DNA of 64,000 bases from Virgibacillus proomii (GCF_018916875.1 NZ_JAHLNO010000019.1:620001-684000), one strand, 5' to 3'. Counted from the first letter of the stretch, positions 1-9,427 are shown. Numbers and translations are program-made. The notes: a model not told the origin generated them from the letters alone.

Positions 1-1686
1 AATAATCACTTTTTTAGGCTGTGCATAATTCGTAAATTTCTTAGTTAGTGTGTTTACTTCTTCATTTAAAAGCTGTTGTACTTTTTTATCATTACATAGT
101 GCCTCACTGGAATTTGTATTAATTCCTCGCTTCTTGGCCCAAGGAATTAAATTTTCGTAATCTGGATTTACCAATGTAATAACGTATTTCTTTTTGTCAC
201 CAACTACAAGCGATTGACTAATATATGCACTTTCGTTTATTGCCGTTTCAACTGGGGCTGGTGCTACATTCATTCCGGTAGATAGAACAAGAATCCGTTT
301 TTTACGGTCGATGATTTTTAAATAACCATTTTCATCTAATTTTCCAATATCGCCTGTTTTGAACCAGCCTTCTTCAAAAGCTTTTTCTGTTTCTTGGGCA
401 TTGTTATAATATCCTTGTGTAATATTAGGGCCTTTTACTAAAATTTCTCCATCCTGGGTAATTTTTAATTCGACATTAGGTAAAATTTTACCAACTGTCC
501 CTGCTTTTGCTCGAATGATTGGATTTGAAGAAATAATAGGTGATGTTTCCGTTAACCCATAGCCTTCGAGTAATGGAATATCTAAAGCCCAGAAAAACTT
601 TGCTATATCTTCATTCAATGTTCCTCCTCCAGATACAAGACCTCGTAATCTCCCACCTAATTGATTCTTCACTTTTTGATAAACAAGTTTATTTGCTATT
701 TTCCATTTACGAGCTAGGTTTTTGGGTAAATAATTTTGCGTGATATATTGATTGATGGTTGCGTTTAGATAGTATTTATATTTTTCTTCACCGACAGATA
801 TGGCCCAATTAAAAATTTTTCGTTTTACAGCTGAGCCATTTTCCATTTCACTTTGTACTTTTGTATACACTTTTTCAAATAATCTTGGAACGCTTGTCAT
901 TATGGTTGGTTTGAATTCTATTAAATCTTCCGGGATGGTTGTAATATTTTCTGCATAGCTAATCGTTATTCCAATAGATAATGGTAAATAATGACCCGCT
1001 AGCCTTTCAAAGATATGTGAAAGCGGCAAATAGGAAAGCGAAACGTCTTCAGGTAACAGTTCAATTAACCAAAATTGAACTCCTTCTATATTGGCTAAAA
1101 TATTACCATGCGTTAACATTACTCCTTTTGGTTTGCCTGTTGTTCCAGAAGTGTTCATGATGGTAAGCAGCTGATCTCGACTAATATGCTGCCAGCATTG
1201 TTCCCAATTCGCTCGACTTTGGTTACCTCCAATATTTTCCACTTCTTTGAATGTCATAAAATTATTGACTTCCATTTGTTCTGGATACATCATAATAATA
1301 TGATCCAACTGTACTCCAGTCGCGATCAACTTGTCATATTGTTCCTTGTTTTCAACGATTGCAGCTGTAATATCACAGTTTTTTAAAATATAAGCAACTT
1401 GTTGGGAAGGAATGGTAGGATATATTGGTACGCTGACAGCCGAAATGCTTGCTAATGCAAAGTCAGAAATTGCCCACATAGGGTTGCTGTTTGAAATAAT
1501 AGCTACTTTTGCTTCAGGATTTATACCAATATATGTTAAGCCAGTTGCAAAGTTTTTAATTCTATTCCATAAATTTTGATACGCTATTTTTTTAATGGAA
1601 CCCTTTTCTTTCCATTGATAAGCTATATTATTAGGAAATTGTTCAACGGTAAGCTTCAGCATTTGCAAAACGTTAGCTACTTTCAT
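1..1686 (-). CDS. Long-chain acyl-CoA synthetase (AMP-binding), 3' end outside window
   Basis: Activates fatty acids to acyl-CoA through an acyl-adenylate, at the membrane or in the cytosol. The reverse strand reads 562 residues without a stop and runs off the left edge, so the C-terminus is missing. The AMP-binding motif TSGTTGKPKG lies near residue 176, the adenylate motif GYGLTETSP near 370, and the hinge region with WFKTGDIG and IDRKKRI follows. This is the FadD15-like long form of the ANL superfamily. The start at 1684-1686 has a good ribosome site, GAGGTGATGGGAG. The SCP2 gene just upstream on the same strand suggests a shared lipid role. The exact chain-length substrate cannot be told from sequence. 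Confidence 0.9.
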   Translation of the reverse strand, partial: MKVANVLQMLKLTVEQFPNNIAYQWKEKGSIKKIAYQNLWNRIKNFATGLTYIGINPEAKVAIISNSNPMWAISDFALASISAVSVPIYPTIPSQQVAYILKNCDITAAIVENKEQYDKLIATGVQLDHIIMMYPEQMEVNNFMTFKEVENIGGNQSRANWEQCWQHISRDQLLTIMNTSGTTGKPKGVMLTHGNILANIEGVQFWLIELLPEDVSLSYLPLSHIFERLAGHYLPLSIGITISYAENITTIPEDLIEFKPTIMTSVPRLFEKVYTKVQSEMENGSAVKRKIFNWAISVGEEKYKYYLNATINQYITQNYLPKNLARKWKIANKLVYQKVKNQLGGRLRGLVSGGGTLNEDIAKFFWALDIPLLEGYGLTETSPIISSNPIIRAKAGTVGKILPNVELKITQDGEILVKGPNITQGYYNNAQETEKAFEEGWFKTGDIGKLDENGYLKIIDRKKRILVLSTGMNVAPAPVETAINESAYISQSLVVGDKKKYVITLVNPDYENLIPWAKKRGINTNSSEALCNDKKVQQLLNEEVNTLTKKFTNYAQPKKVII

Positions 1687-1785
1687 CTCCCATCACCTCT
1701 TTTTCAATAATTAAGCAAAAACTCGTCTAATAACTTGAAATGCGGATGATAATAGCATATATTTTTATTGGATAAATCTAATAGA

Positions 1786-2003
1786 GGTTGTTCAAAAAGT
1801 CTACTAAAAATGACACATCGAATTACTTCGTTGGCTCGTTTCTTCCGTTCCTTGGAAAAGGATATCCCCTTTTCCTACGTGAGGATGTATTTCGAAGAAG
1901 CTTCACTAGTGCTCATGTATCTGTATGGCATACACTGCGCTACTGGAAACTTCGCCGCTTCGAACTTCTCGATCCTTTTTACCTCCTTTTTGAACACGCA
2001 CTA
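1786..2003. repeat. Family E MITE-like repeat, copy 1
   Basis: This element fills the spacer between the acyl-CoA ligase and the SCP2 gene. GTTCAAAAAG at 1790-1799 is matched by the inverted CTTTTTGAAC at 1986-1995, giving short terminal inverted repeats about 206 bp apart. Inside, GGAAAAGG...CCCTTTTCC forms a hairpin. A related copy (38949-39236) shares the start (GGTTGTT then AAAATGAC) and the end (TTTTTACC then TGAACAC). Overlapping open frames across it have no coding character and I take them as chance. No transposase is inside, so this would be a non-autonomous element. Confidence 0.6.
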
Positions 2004-2111
2004 ATAGAACATTTAAAATAATCAATAAATAAATCCGAGCTAGCGTCAAGACTCCAGCGCCAGCATGGTTTCTATTTTATCAACCTTTAATCAATAAATT
2101 TGTTTGAAAGC

Positions 2112-2450
2112 TTACGGAACCTTAATACGAGATAAAATGCCTTCTAATTTTAACGCCATTCCCATATTGCCTTCGATCTTTAACTTACCGCTTAAAAAAG
2201 CTGTTGTTCCATTTAATGTTCCTTTCGCCAGTTTGATAAAGTTATCTGCTTTCATATGAAGCGTGCAGTCTGCTTTTTCTTCTACACCCTTTGCTATATA
2301 GCTATTCTCACCTCGCAACACGAATTGATAGGTATCTGGATCATCATCTTTTAAATGAAATTGATATACAGCTTTAATTCCTTTAACAAGCGCTGGATTC
2401 TCTTTGATAGCTGCGTTTATTATTTTTATAACATGTTTAACTTCTGACAT
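2112..2450 (-). CDS. SCP2 sterol-binding domain protein
   Basis: A single-domain SCP2 protein of 112 residues, which is the typical length for stand-alone bacterial members. The family binds lipids or acyl chains in a hydrophobic pocket, and in bacteria is found with fatty-acid metabolism genes. Seen here are the family's features: an N-terminal helix, a central strand region with the YQFVLRGENSYIAKG segment, and the C-terminal FLSGKLKIEGNMGMALKLEGIL segment with its conserved SGKLKIEGN core. The start is supported by TAAGGAGGAAAGG upstream. It is on the same strand as the acyl-CoA ligase but separated by a family E repeat. The ligand is not known. Confidence 0.85.
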   Translation of the reverse strand: MSEVKHVIKIINAAIKENPALVKGIKAVYQFHLKDDDPDTYQFVLRGENSYIAKGVEEKADCTLHMKADNFIKLAKGTLNGTTAFLSGKLKIEGNMGMALKLEGILSRIKVP

Positions 2451-2878
2451 AGGCCTTTCCTCCTTATTTGTGACATATACTTTATCGTATAAGAAGTTCA
2501 GTTTGCTTACTATCCCGTTAATTGTCGGGTAAATGGTCTTATAAATTTACATCCCCTAAAATTATATGTTATGTATTAATTTTTAGAAAAAAATCAGATT
2601 TTCCTAACAACATGTATAGTTGGATAGCGTTAGATAAAATGATTGCAACAACGAAATAGTTCCAATGATGAAAATAATATTCCCTAGACCATTTTGAACA
2701 AGAATTAAGAAAGGATTACAATTCTATGCTATGTTATTTTCAATAAACTATGTTTAGTTATTGAATATTATTTTCGTCACGGGACATGGTAATAATCTAA
2801 TTATCTTTCATACTTGAAATTTAGTATATTTCAAAATAGAAGCTTTACAAATTTAACTCATAAAGGAAGTGAAACATT
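2451..2878. other. Spacer upstream of comFA
   Basis: A 428-bp AT-rich divergent spacer between the SCP2 gene and comFA. It contains one AAAA-N5-TTTT box at 2590-2602, the half-site form bound by ComK in B. subtilis. I find no clear second box at the usual spacing, and it lies about 280 bp from comFA, so ComK control is only a suggestion. I see no gene here. Confidence 0.35.
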
Positions 2879-4285
2879 ATGAAAGAAAAAATGAATGACT
2901 CTGAATTAGAACTTGCCAAGCGATGTTCCGGAAAGCTTTTGTTGCGAAAAGAAATACCTCTAAATGATCATCAATTTCACTCCTTGTTAGCAAAAGATGT
3001 ATTTATCCCCGTTCCATCGATTATTTCTACGACTTTTTCAAAAATATGTCAGCGCTGTGGAAATCAAGAAAAATCTCAATTTGCACCATTAGGTATCCAA
3101 CATAAACAGGTCATTTGGTATTGTCGAAACTGTATAGAAATGGGAAGAGTAGTGAAAACAGAACCTCTATATCGTTGGAATGGAAAACCATTGCAATGGA
3201 AACAACATCTCGATGCATGTACATGGAAAGGAAAGCTTACGGCAGCACAAGCTAATGTAGCTGAGACAATTTGCCAAGCGGTAAAACAGCAGCGAGCCTC
3301 TTTGTTAGTATGGGCGGTGTGCGGATCTGGAAAAACAGAAATGTTATTTCCTGGAATCGAGGAGGCGTTACGACAAGGTATGCGAATTTGTATCGCAACT
3401 CCAAGGAACGATGTCGTCCGTGAGTTGCTGCCACGAATTCAAAGTGCATTCGCTTCTATACCTGTACAAGCATTGTATGGACAAAGTAAGGAAAAGCGAG
3501 GAACAGCCCAAATCATTATTGCAACTACGCATCAATTGCTACGATTTGAACACGCATTCGATTTTATGGTAATTGATGAGCTTGATGCTTTTCCTTATCA
3601 CAATGATCCATCTTTATCATTTGCGACCGCCAGAGCATTAAAACCAGCTGGAACGACAATTTATCTAACTGCTACACCACGACAACAACAGCGTAGGCAA
3701 ATGCAGTTAAAGCGGCTTGATCATGTGTTCGTTCCAACTCGCTATCATGGATTTCCGCTTCCAGTACCTGTCATGCGTATATGTTTTTTCTTACAAAGGG
3801 ATTTGAAACGAGGAAACGTACCGCGAGTGTTTAAAAAATGGTTGCGTCACCGAAAAAACAAACAACGGCAATTATTAATTTTTTTGCCCACGATTACTTT
3901 AACAAAATTAATGGTCCAAGATTTAACAGAGCTGCTCCGAAGTGAAAATGTAATACAAGTATCATCAGAAATAACTTCTGTTTATGCGGCCGATCCAGAT
4001 CGAGAACAAAAAGTTTCCCAATTTAGAAATAAAACGATTAAGGCCATCGTGACAACAACAATCTTAGAGCGTGGTGTAACTTTTCCCTCTGTGGATGTAG
4101 CAGTTATTCATGCCGGGCATTCTGTCTTTGATGAAGCAGCGTTAGTACAAATTTCCGGAAGGGCAGGCCGAAGTGCGGATGATCCTACTGGTGAAGTTGT
4201 TTTCTTTCATGATGGTAAAACAAATTCGATGGTACGAGCAATCCAAGCTATTCAAGCAATGAATCGATTGGGAGGATTTACTTAA
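2879..4285 (+). CDS. comFA: ComFA, DNA-uptake ATPase of late competence
   Basis: DEAD-box-like helicase that helps pull single-stranded DNA into the cell during transformation, acting at the inner face of the membrane with ComEC and ComFC. Its 468 residues match the B. subtilis length (about 463). A four-cysteine zinc finger (CQRCG near residue 61 and CRNC near 83) precedes the helicase core. Walker A is GSGKTEM near 150, the Walker B box is IDELDAF, TATPR follows, and a C-terminal helicase domain ends in ISGRAGRS. The start has AAGGAAGTG upstream. It abuts comFC with no comFB between them, unlike B. subtilis. Confidence 0.95.
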   Translation: MKEKMNDSELELAKRCSGKLLLRKEIPLNDHQFHSLLAKDVFIPVPSIISTTFSKICQRCGNQEKSQFAPLGIQHKQVIWYCRNCIEMGRVVKTEPLYRWNGKPLQWKQHLDACTWKGKLTAAQANVAETICQAVKQQRASLLVWAVCGSGKTEMLFPGIEEALRQGMRICIATPRNDVVRELLPRIQSAFASIPVQALYGQSKEKRGTAQIIIATTHQLLRFEHAFDFMVIDELDAFPYHNDPSLSFATARALKPAGTTIYLTATPRQQQRRQMQLKRLDHVFVPTRYHGFPLPVPVMRICFFLQRDLKRGNVPRVFKKWLRHRKNKQRQLLIFLPTITLTKLMVQDLTELLRSENVIQVSSEITSVYAADPDREQKVSQFRNKTIKAIVTTTILERGVTFPSVDVAVIHAGHSVFDEAALVQISGRAGRSADDPTGEVVFFHDGKTNSMVRAIQAIQAMNRLGGFT

Positions 4286-4286
4286 C

Positions 4287-4964
4287 ATGAAATGCCTCTA
4301 TTGCCAGCAACTAATTGTCCTGAAACTGACTTGGAGAACGCTCTTTTTACCCGAACGAAAACCATTATGTAGAACATGTGAAGAATCATTGGTTATCATT
4401 AAAGGTTCTCGCTGTTTTATATGCAGTCGACCAAGTGAGAGAAACAAGTGCGAAGATTGCTTATGGTGGGAGCAATTGTCTGAACGAGATACGATTCAAT
4501 TTAATTATTCTGTTTATCATTACAATAACTTTATGAAAGAAATCATTAGCAAGTGGAAATACAGGGGAGATAGTTCACTTGGTTATATTTTTGGACATGT
4601 TTTTGCTGCTACCTTTAGAAAGCTTCGTTCTACTTTACCACAAGATATCGTTGCAGTACCAATTCCATTAAACGAGCAAAGACAATTAGAACGAGGTTTT
4701 AATCAAGCGGCAATGCTTGCGGGATTTCTCCCCATTCAAACTATGGAAATATTAGAGCGTTCAACTAGTGAAAAGCAGTCTAAGAAAACAAGGAATGAAA
4801 GAATTCAATCAGTAAATCCATTTATTGTGGAAAAAGCTATTAACAAACCAGTCATTTTGGTCGATGATATATATACAACCGGTACTACATTAAGGCATGC
4901 TGGTAAAGTTCTATTGGAGCAAGGATGCCCTTTTGTTTGCGCTTTAACACTAATTCGAGGATGA
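4287..4964 (+). CDS. comFC: ComFC, phosphoribosyltransferase-like competence protein
   Basis: Late competence protein needed for DNA uptake, partner of ComFA. The 225-residue protein starts with a zinc-ribbon (CLYCQQ, CRTCEE, then CFICSRP and CEDCLWW) and ends in a type I phosphoribosyltransferase fold with the PRPP-binding motif VILVDDIYTTGTTL near residues 189-202. The gene begins one base after the comFA stop, so the two are translationally coupled. Catalysis in this family is not established. It leads into the flagellar genes as in B. subtilis. Confidence 0.95.
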   Translation: MKCLYCQQLIVLKLTWRTLFLPERKPLCRTCEESLVIIKGSRCFICSRPSERNKCEDCLWWEQLSERDTIQFNYSVYHYNNFMKEIISKWKYRGDSSLGYIFGHVFAATFRKLRSTLPQDIVAVPIPLNEQRQLERGFNQAAMLAGFLPIQTMEILERSTSEKQSKKTRNERIQSVNPFIVEKAINKPVILVDDIYTTGTTLRHAGKVLLEQGCPFVCALTLIRG

Positions 4965-5079
4965 CCAATGTTCATGTTATACTTAAACTTGGAATAGAAT
5001 TACGTTTCAACTTGATGAAAAATGATTCGATAATAGAAATATTTTGATCATCTATTTTTTGGAAGCGGGGGGAATAATC

Positions 5080-5499
5080 ATGGCAGAACTGGCAAACTGT
5101 GCACAATGTGGTAACTTATTTTTAAAAGGAGCCCGAACCATTTGCAGAGCGTGCTATGAAAAAGAAGAAGAAGCATTTCAAAAGGTATATCAGTTTATGC
5201 GCCAAAGGAAAAACCGGGAAGCAACTATGACGGAAATTGTTGAGCAAACAGGAGTAGAAGAGGAACAAATCATTAAATTTATTAAAGAAAAACGATTATT
5301 GCCTACGGAATTTCCGAATATTGGCTATCCTTGTAGTCATTGCGGTAAAAAAATTACGTCAGGAAATTTGTGCCAAGCTTGTCTTGAAAAACTGCGGAAA
5401 GATTTAGAACAACATGAAGAACTGGAAGATAGGATAAATGAAAAGGAAGAGCAAGAAAAAAAACGAACCTATTATATGTTTGATGATAAAGAGCTTTAA
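5080..5499 (+). CDS. yvyF: TIGR03826-type flagellar operon zinc-ribbon protein (YvyF-like)
   Basis: A 139-residue protein of the YvyF family found between comF and flgM. It carries an N-terminal zinc ribbon (CAQCG and CRAC near residues 6-29) and a second one near residue 88 (CSHCG, CQAC), with a helix-turn-helix-like stretch between them (MTEIVEQTGVEEEQIIKFI). The tail is very rich in Glu and Lys. The start at 5080 is chosen because GGAAGCGGGGGG lies just upstream; a longer in-frame start at 5044 lacks a site. Regulation of motility genes is likely from context, but the exact role is not known. Confidence 0.85.
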   Translation: MAELANCAQCGNLFLKGARTICRACYEKEEEAFQKVYQFMRQRKNREATMTEIVEQTGVEEEQIIKFIKEKRLLPTEFPNIGYPCSHCGKKITSGNLCQACLEKLRKDLEQHEELEDRINEKEEQEKKRTYYMFDDKEL

Positions 5500-5522
5500 A
5501 ATTATTTTTTTATAGCCGATAT
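5497..5522 (+). promoter_or_regulatory. SigD flagellar promoter for flgM
   Basis: The -10 box GCCGATAT at 5515-5522 is a perfect match to the B. subtilis SigD consensus, with TAAA at 5497-5500 as the -35 box at a 14-bp spacing. It lies about 50 bp before the flgM start, where B. subtilis also has a SigD promoter. Confidence 0.8.
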
Positions 5523-5574
5523 AAAAAACAGAGTCAAAGTAATCGGAAAGAGCTGTAAAAGGGGTGAGACGGAA

Positions 5575-5835
5575 GTGAAAATTAATGGTCCAAATCAATT
5601 TAATTTTAATCCGTATAAAAAACCATATCATAAGCAAATGGATGTTAAGCGAGAAATGAAGAATGATCAGATTGAAATATCAAATCGAGCAAAGCAGTTG
5701 CAACAAGAAGAAAAAACAAGCCCTCAACGAGCTGAAAAAATTGAGCGATTAAAAGAGGCTGTTGCCTTAGATAAATATGAAATAAACTATGAAAAAACAG
5801 CACAAAAAATGTTGGATTTCTGGAGAGGAAAATAG
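5575..5835 (+). CDS. flgM: FlgM, anti-sigma factor for SigD
   Basis: Binds and holds SigD until the hook-basal body is complete. The 86-residue protein has the family layout: a flexible N-terminus with the NPY motif (FNPYKKP near residue 11) and a C-terminal sigma-binding part containing IERLKEAVALDKYEI near 62-76. It uses a GTG start with GGGGTGAG just before it. The upstream SigD promoter makes a feedback loop. It heads the flgN-flgK-flgL run. Confidence 0.92.
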   Translation: MKINGPNQFNFNPYKKPYHKQMDVKREMKNDQIEISNRAKQLQQEEKTSPQRAEKIERLKEAVALDKYEINYEKTAQKMLDFWRGK

Positions 5836-5868
5836 GTGTAATCTTTTACTTCGAAAGGAGGTTTTTGC

Positions 5869-6363
5869 TTGACAGTACCGGCAATTATACATGTGTTAGA
5901 AAAACTACTTGAGCTCCATAACGGACTGCTTGAACTTTCTAGAAAAAAGACAGAGGCTGTTAAATCTGGTTCGATAGATACATTAATGACGTTAATAGCT
6001 CAGGAAAGAAAGCAAATTCGTAAAGTTGAAAAAGCGGAAACAGAGCGAATAAAACTGGTGACAGAGTGGTTTACAGCAAATGATTTAGCAGAAGAAGAAC
6101 ATACGATCACAATGTTGCTAAACAGAATGGAGACTGGACAACTGAAAACAAAACTGCTTGATATTACGACAAGGCTGACAGAAGTGATTACTTTACTTAA
6201 ACAACAAGAGGGATTGAATCATGCGCTGATTCAGCAATCGATGCAATTTGTTCAGTATTCTCTAGATCTTATAAATCCAACGATTCAATCGATTACCTAT
6301 GGAAGTGCAAGTGATAAGCAAAATGAATCGGCTACACAGTCTTTATTCGATTCCAAAGCATAA
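5869..6363 (+). CDS. flgN: FlgN, export chaperone for FlgK and FlgL
   Basis: Cytoplasmic chaperone that keeps the hook-filament junction proteins ready for export. The 164 residues are nearly all helical, with heptad-like Leu and Ile spacing, as in the FlgN/YvyG family. The start is TTG at 5869, backed by the strong site GAAAGGAGG. It sits directly upstream of its expected clients flgK and flgL. Confidence 0.88.
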   Translation: MTVPAIIHVLEKLLELHNGLLELSRKKTEAVKSGSIDTLMTLIAQERKQIRKVEKAETERIKLVTEWFTANDLAEEEHTITMLLNRMETGQLKTKLLDITTRLTEVITLLKQQEGLNHALIQQSMQFVQYSLDLINPTIQSITYGSASDKQNESATQSLFDSKA

Positions 6364-6377
6364 TAAGGAGGTAGGGC

Positions 6378-7892
6378 ATGAGTACTTTTCACGGATTAGA
6401 GATGGCAAAACAAGCGCTTTTTGCCCAACAAGCGGCGCTATATACTACTGGGCATAATATATCTAATGCTAATACGAAAGGTTATACAAGACAACGGGTG
6501 AATTTTGAAACAATGCCACCATACCCAGCAGCTTCCCGAAATCGTCCGAAAATTCCAGGGCAAATGGGAACTGGTGTGCAAGTTGGGTCTGTTCAACGTA
6601 TGCGAACGAAGTTTTTAGATTATCAATTTCGCTCTGAAAATAGCAGACATAGTTATTGGTCAACTAAAGCAGATGCATTAAGCAGAATGGAGACACTTTT
6701 AAACGAACCATCTAATAGTGGACTTAGTAAAACAATTGATGAATTTTGGAATGCATTACAGGATTTAGCCGTTAATCCCGAAAATTCAGGTGCCAGATCG
6801 GTTGTAGCTCACCGCGGTTTAGCGGTTACAGAAGCTTTCAATCATTTATCCAAATCATTATCGTCCAATCGTGCTGACTTACGAAATCAAATTGATACGA
6901 CAGTTAGCGATACAAATTCTTTATTAAGACAAATAGCCAGCTTAAATGAACAAATTAGCGAACTGGAGCCGCACGGTTATTTGCCAAATGATTTATATGA
7001 TCGAAGAGACAATTTAATTGATGAACTATCCAGTAAACTGAATATTAAAGTAACCTATTCTAAAAGTAGTGAAACTTCGCCTAATATTGCTGATGGAATT
7101 GCTACGATTGAAATTGTCAATGATGATGGGGAATCTTTTCAGCCTAGTATTATTTTAGTAGATGGCGAACAAGTCAATGAATTGGCAGTTACTTATGGTA
7201 ATGATGATTATTCGGCTGTTAATTCTGTTTCAGTAAATGGTACAGAAGTGGATATCTTGTCTTCTAATGGAACATTGAAGGGGTTAATTGAATCTTATGG
7301 TCATGATTTTGATGGCGATGGTAATGTTATTGGTACATATACGGATATGATCAGTGACTTAGATAAAATGGCAAATACAATAGTTGAAGAATTTAATAAA
7401 GTACACCGAAGTGGAAAAGCACTTGATGGAACAGATGGAATCGACTTTTTTGTGTTTAAAGATGGAATGACTGGTGCTGCAGGCATTACTGTTAATCAAG
7501 AAATTTTAGAAGATGGAGATAAAATAGCAGCTAGCACCAATGATTCAGATGGAGAAGGAGCAAATGCAAAAGCACTTGCTGAAGTTTTTAACAATAGAAA
7601 TTTAGACGGTAATCCATTAGGCAATAATACATCGATAAAAAGTTTCTTTCAATCCATAATTGGTGAAATGGGAGTAAAGGCGCAAGAAGCAAATAATAGG
7701 ATGGAAAACACGGCAGTACTTCGTTTGCAAGTAGAGGAAAAACGCATGTCCGTTAGCAGTGTATCGTTGGATGAAGAAATGACAAACATGATTAAGTTTC
7801 AACATGCTTATAATGCAGCTGCAAGAAGTATGACAACTATCGATGAGATGCTTGATCGAATTATTAATAACATGGGACTTGTTGGAAGGTAG
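6378..7892 (+). CDS. flgK: FlgK, hook-filament junction protein 1
   Basis: Links the hook to the filament; exported through the flagellar type III system. The 504 residues match the family. The N-terminus has the flagellar rod/hook motif (LEMAKQALFAQQAALYTTGHNISNANT with the core NISNANTKGYTRQ near residues 28-40). The C-terminus has the paired helical region DEEMTNMIKFQHAYNAAARS. The middle domain is Asp/Ser rich and variable. An AAGGAGGTAGG site precedes the ATG. Confidence 0.96.
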   Translation: MSTFHGLEMAKQALFAQQAALYTTGHNISNANTKGYTRQRVNFETMPPYPAASRNRPKIPGQMGTGVQVGSVQRMRTKFLDYQFRSENSRHSYWSTKADALSRMETLLNEPSNSGLSKTIDEFWNALQDLAVNPENSGARSVVAHRGLAVTEAFNHLSKSLSSNRADLRNQIDTTVSDTNSLLRQIASLNEQISELEPHGYLPNDLYDRRDNLIDELSSKLNIKVTYSKSSETSPNIADGIATIEIVNDDGESFQPSIILVDGEQVNELAVTYGNDDYSAVNSVSVNGTEVDILSSNGTLKGLIESYGHDFDGDGNVIGTYTDMISDLDKMANTIVEEFNKVHRSGKALDGTDGIDFFVFKDGMTGAAGITVNQEILEDGDKIAASTNDSDGEGANAKALAEVFNNRNLDGNPLGNNTSIKSFFQSIIGEMGVKAQEANNRMENTAVLRLQVEEKRMSVSSVSLDEEMTNMIKFQHAYNAAARSMTTIDEMLDRIINNMGLVGR

Positions 7893-7903
7893 GAGATTAG
7901 GTT

Positions 7904-8785
7904 ATGAGAATTACGCAAAACATGCTCTCAAATAATATGTTGCGCAATTTATCCAATAGTTATATGAAGCTCGATAAATATATGGAGCAATTATACACTG
8001 GTAAGAAAATAAACCGTCCATCTGATAACCCGGTTGTTGCGATGAAGGGAATAAATTATCGCAGTCAAGTAAATGAAGCAGAGCAATATTTACGTAACAC
8101 AAGTGAAGGACATAATTGGATGGATAATTCAGATGCTGCTTTGGATAAAGCTACAAAGGCGATGCAGAAATTACGTGAATTGGCAGTAAAAGCGAGTACT
8201 GCTACCAATGATAAAGAAGAATATGCAAGTATTAAAAGTGAAGCAGAGCAGTTAAAAGAACATTTAAAAAGTATAGCAGATACACAAGTCAATGGAAGAT
8301 ACCTCTTTAACGGAACGGATACAACTAATTCTCCGTTTGATGGAAATGGTAACTTTTCTCCAAATACGGACCCGGTTCATATCCCGGTCGCAGCTGGTAT
8401 CGATTTGCAAGTGAATGTTGATGGAGAATCTGTATTTGGCAATGGCTTTTTTGATACGATTGACTCTTTTATTCAAAAACTGGAAAACTCAGATGTAGAC
8501 GGAATTGAAGAGAGTATTGGTGAAAGTATCGGTGAAATTGATACGGCGATCAATCAAATAATTGATTCCAGAGCAGATTTAGGAGCAAGAATGAATCGGT
8601 TAGAGCTCATTGAAAACCGACTTAGTGAACAAAAAATTATTGCTACTAAAACAATGTCTGATAATGAAGATGTTAACTATGCAGAAGCGATTACCAATTT
8701 AATTACTCAGGAAAGTTTGCATCGAGCAGCAATGGCCACAGGTTCACGAATTATTCAGCCTACGCTCATTGATTTTCTGAGATAA
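7904..8785 (+). CDS. flgL: FlgL, hook-filament junction protein 3
   Basis: Second junction protein, joined to FlgK on one side and the filament on the other. The 293-residue protein starts MRITQNMLSNNMLRNL, typical of flagellin-like N-termini, and has the motif KKINRPSDNPVVA near residues 35-47. The C-terminal flagellin-like helix (YAEAITNLITQESLHRAAMATGSRI) is complete. It follows flgK by 11 bp. Confidence 0.96.
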   Translation: MRITQNMLSNNMLRNLSNSYMKLDKYMEQLYTGKKINRPSDNPVVAMKGINYRSQVNEAEQYLRNTSEGHNWMDNSDAALDKATKAMQKLRELAVKASTATNDKEEYASIKSEAEQLKEHLKSIADTQVNGRYLFNGTDTTNSPFDGNGNFSPNTDPVHIPVAAGIDLQVNVDGESVFGNGFFDTIDSFIQKLENSDVDGIEESIGESIGEIDTAINQIIDSRADLGARMNRLELIENRLSEQKIIATKTMSDNEDVNYAEAITNLITQESLHRAAMATGSRIIQPTLIDFLR

Positions 8786-8792
8786 GCCGAAG

Positions 8793-8823
8793 ACCCTGTC
8801 CCGTTTGGGTGACAGGGTTTTGT
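8793..8823 (+). terminator. Hairpin after flgL
   Basis: ACCCTGTC (8793-8800) pairs with GACAGGGT (8811-8818) over a 10-base loop, followed by a short T run. It could be a partial terminator within the flagellar run. Confidence 0.65.
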
Positions 8824-8848
8824 CCATAAGAAAGGGAGCTGTTTAACG

Positions 8849-9427
8849 ATGAAAATGCCACAACTCCGAATGCAATCACAAATGGCGCAAATTGAGATTC
8901 AGCAAACTCCTGGCAAGCAGGCTATCCGCCAGCCAAAAGCAGATATATCGATTCAGCAACCAAAACCGGAAATAAGAATGCGAACCATACCTTCAATACT
9001 AACAATTGATCAAACAAAAGCTTTTGAAGATATGAATTTAATGAATATTTTAAAACGTAATGAAAAATTTGCTCAGGAGGGAAAACAGGCTGTCTTAGAC
9101 GGAATGGCCCGAAGATCACAACAAGGGACAGAATTAATGAAAATTGAACATAAAGGAAAACCGGTGATTACACAAGCAGTACAAAATGCTTTTCCGCCAA
9201 TGAAAAGATTAGGCATTACTTTTATTCCCTCTCCTTTTTCAGTAAAAACGAACTACCGGCCTTCACAACTGCAAATTGATGTACAAACTCATCGACCAAT
9301 TATTAACGCAAGACCGAAGCGAGTAGAGCATGATTATGAAAAAGGTGAGGTAAACATTCGGATGAAGCAATATCAACATCTTACCATTGAAGCTGTTTAT
9401 CCAGATAAGGAAGCACAGAACGTTTAA
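8849..9427 (+). CDS. yviE: DUF6470 family protein (YviE-like)
   Basis: A 192-residue protein at the place held by yviE in B. subtilis, between flgL and fliW. It is rich in Gln, Lys and Pro, with repeated short motifs around Q-x-E-I-Q and P-K-A/P-E/D-I near residues 10-45 (for example ISIQQPKPEIRMR). No signal peptide, membrane helix or catalytic motif is seen. The conserved position among flagellar genes suggests a motility link, but the function is not known. The ATG has AAAGGGAG upstream. Confidence 0.8.
   Translation: MKMPQLRMQSQMAQIEIQQTPGKQAIRQPKADISIQQPKPEIRMRTIPSILTIDQTKAFEDMNLMNILKRNEKFAQEGKQAVLDGMARRSQQGTELMKIEHKGKPVITQAVQNAFPPMKRLGITFIPSPFSVKTNYRPSQLQIDVQTHRPIINARPKRVEHDYEKGEVNIRMKQYQHLTIEAVYPDKEAQNV

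Noticed and set aside
1768-2021. Two overlapping frames of 77-78 codons
   Set aside because: They lie wholly within the MITE-like family E repeat and have no ribosome site.
2590-2602. ComK operator for comFA
   Set aside because: Only one AT-box is seen and it is about 280 bp from the start, so it is listed only as a weak possibility in the spacer entry.
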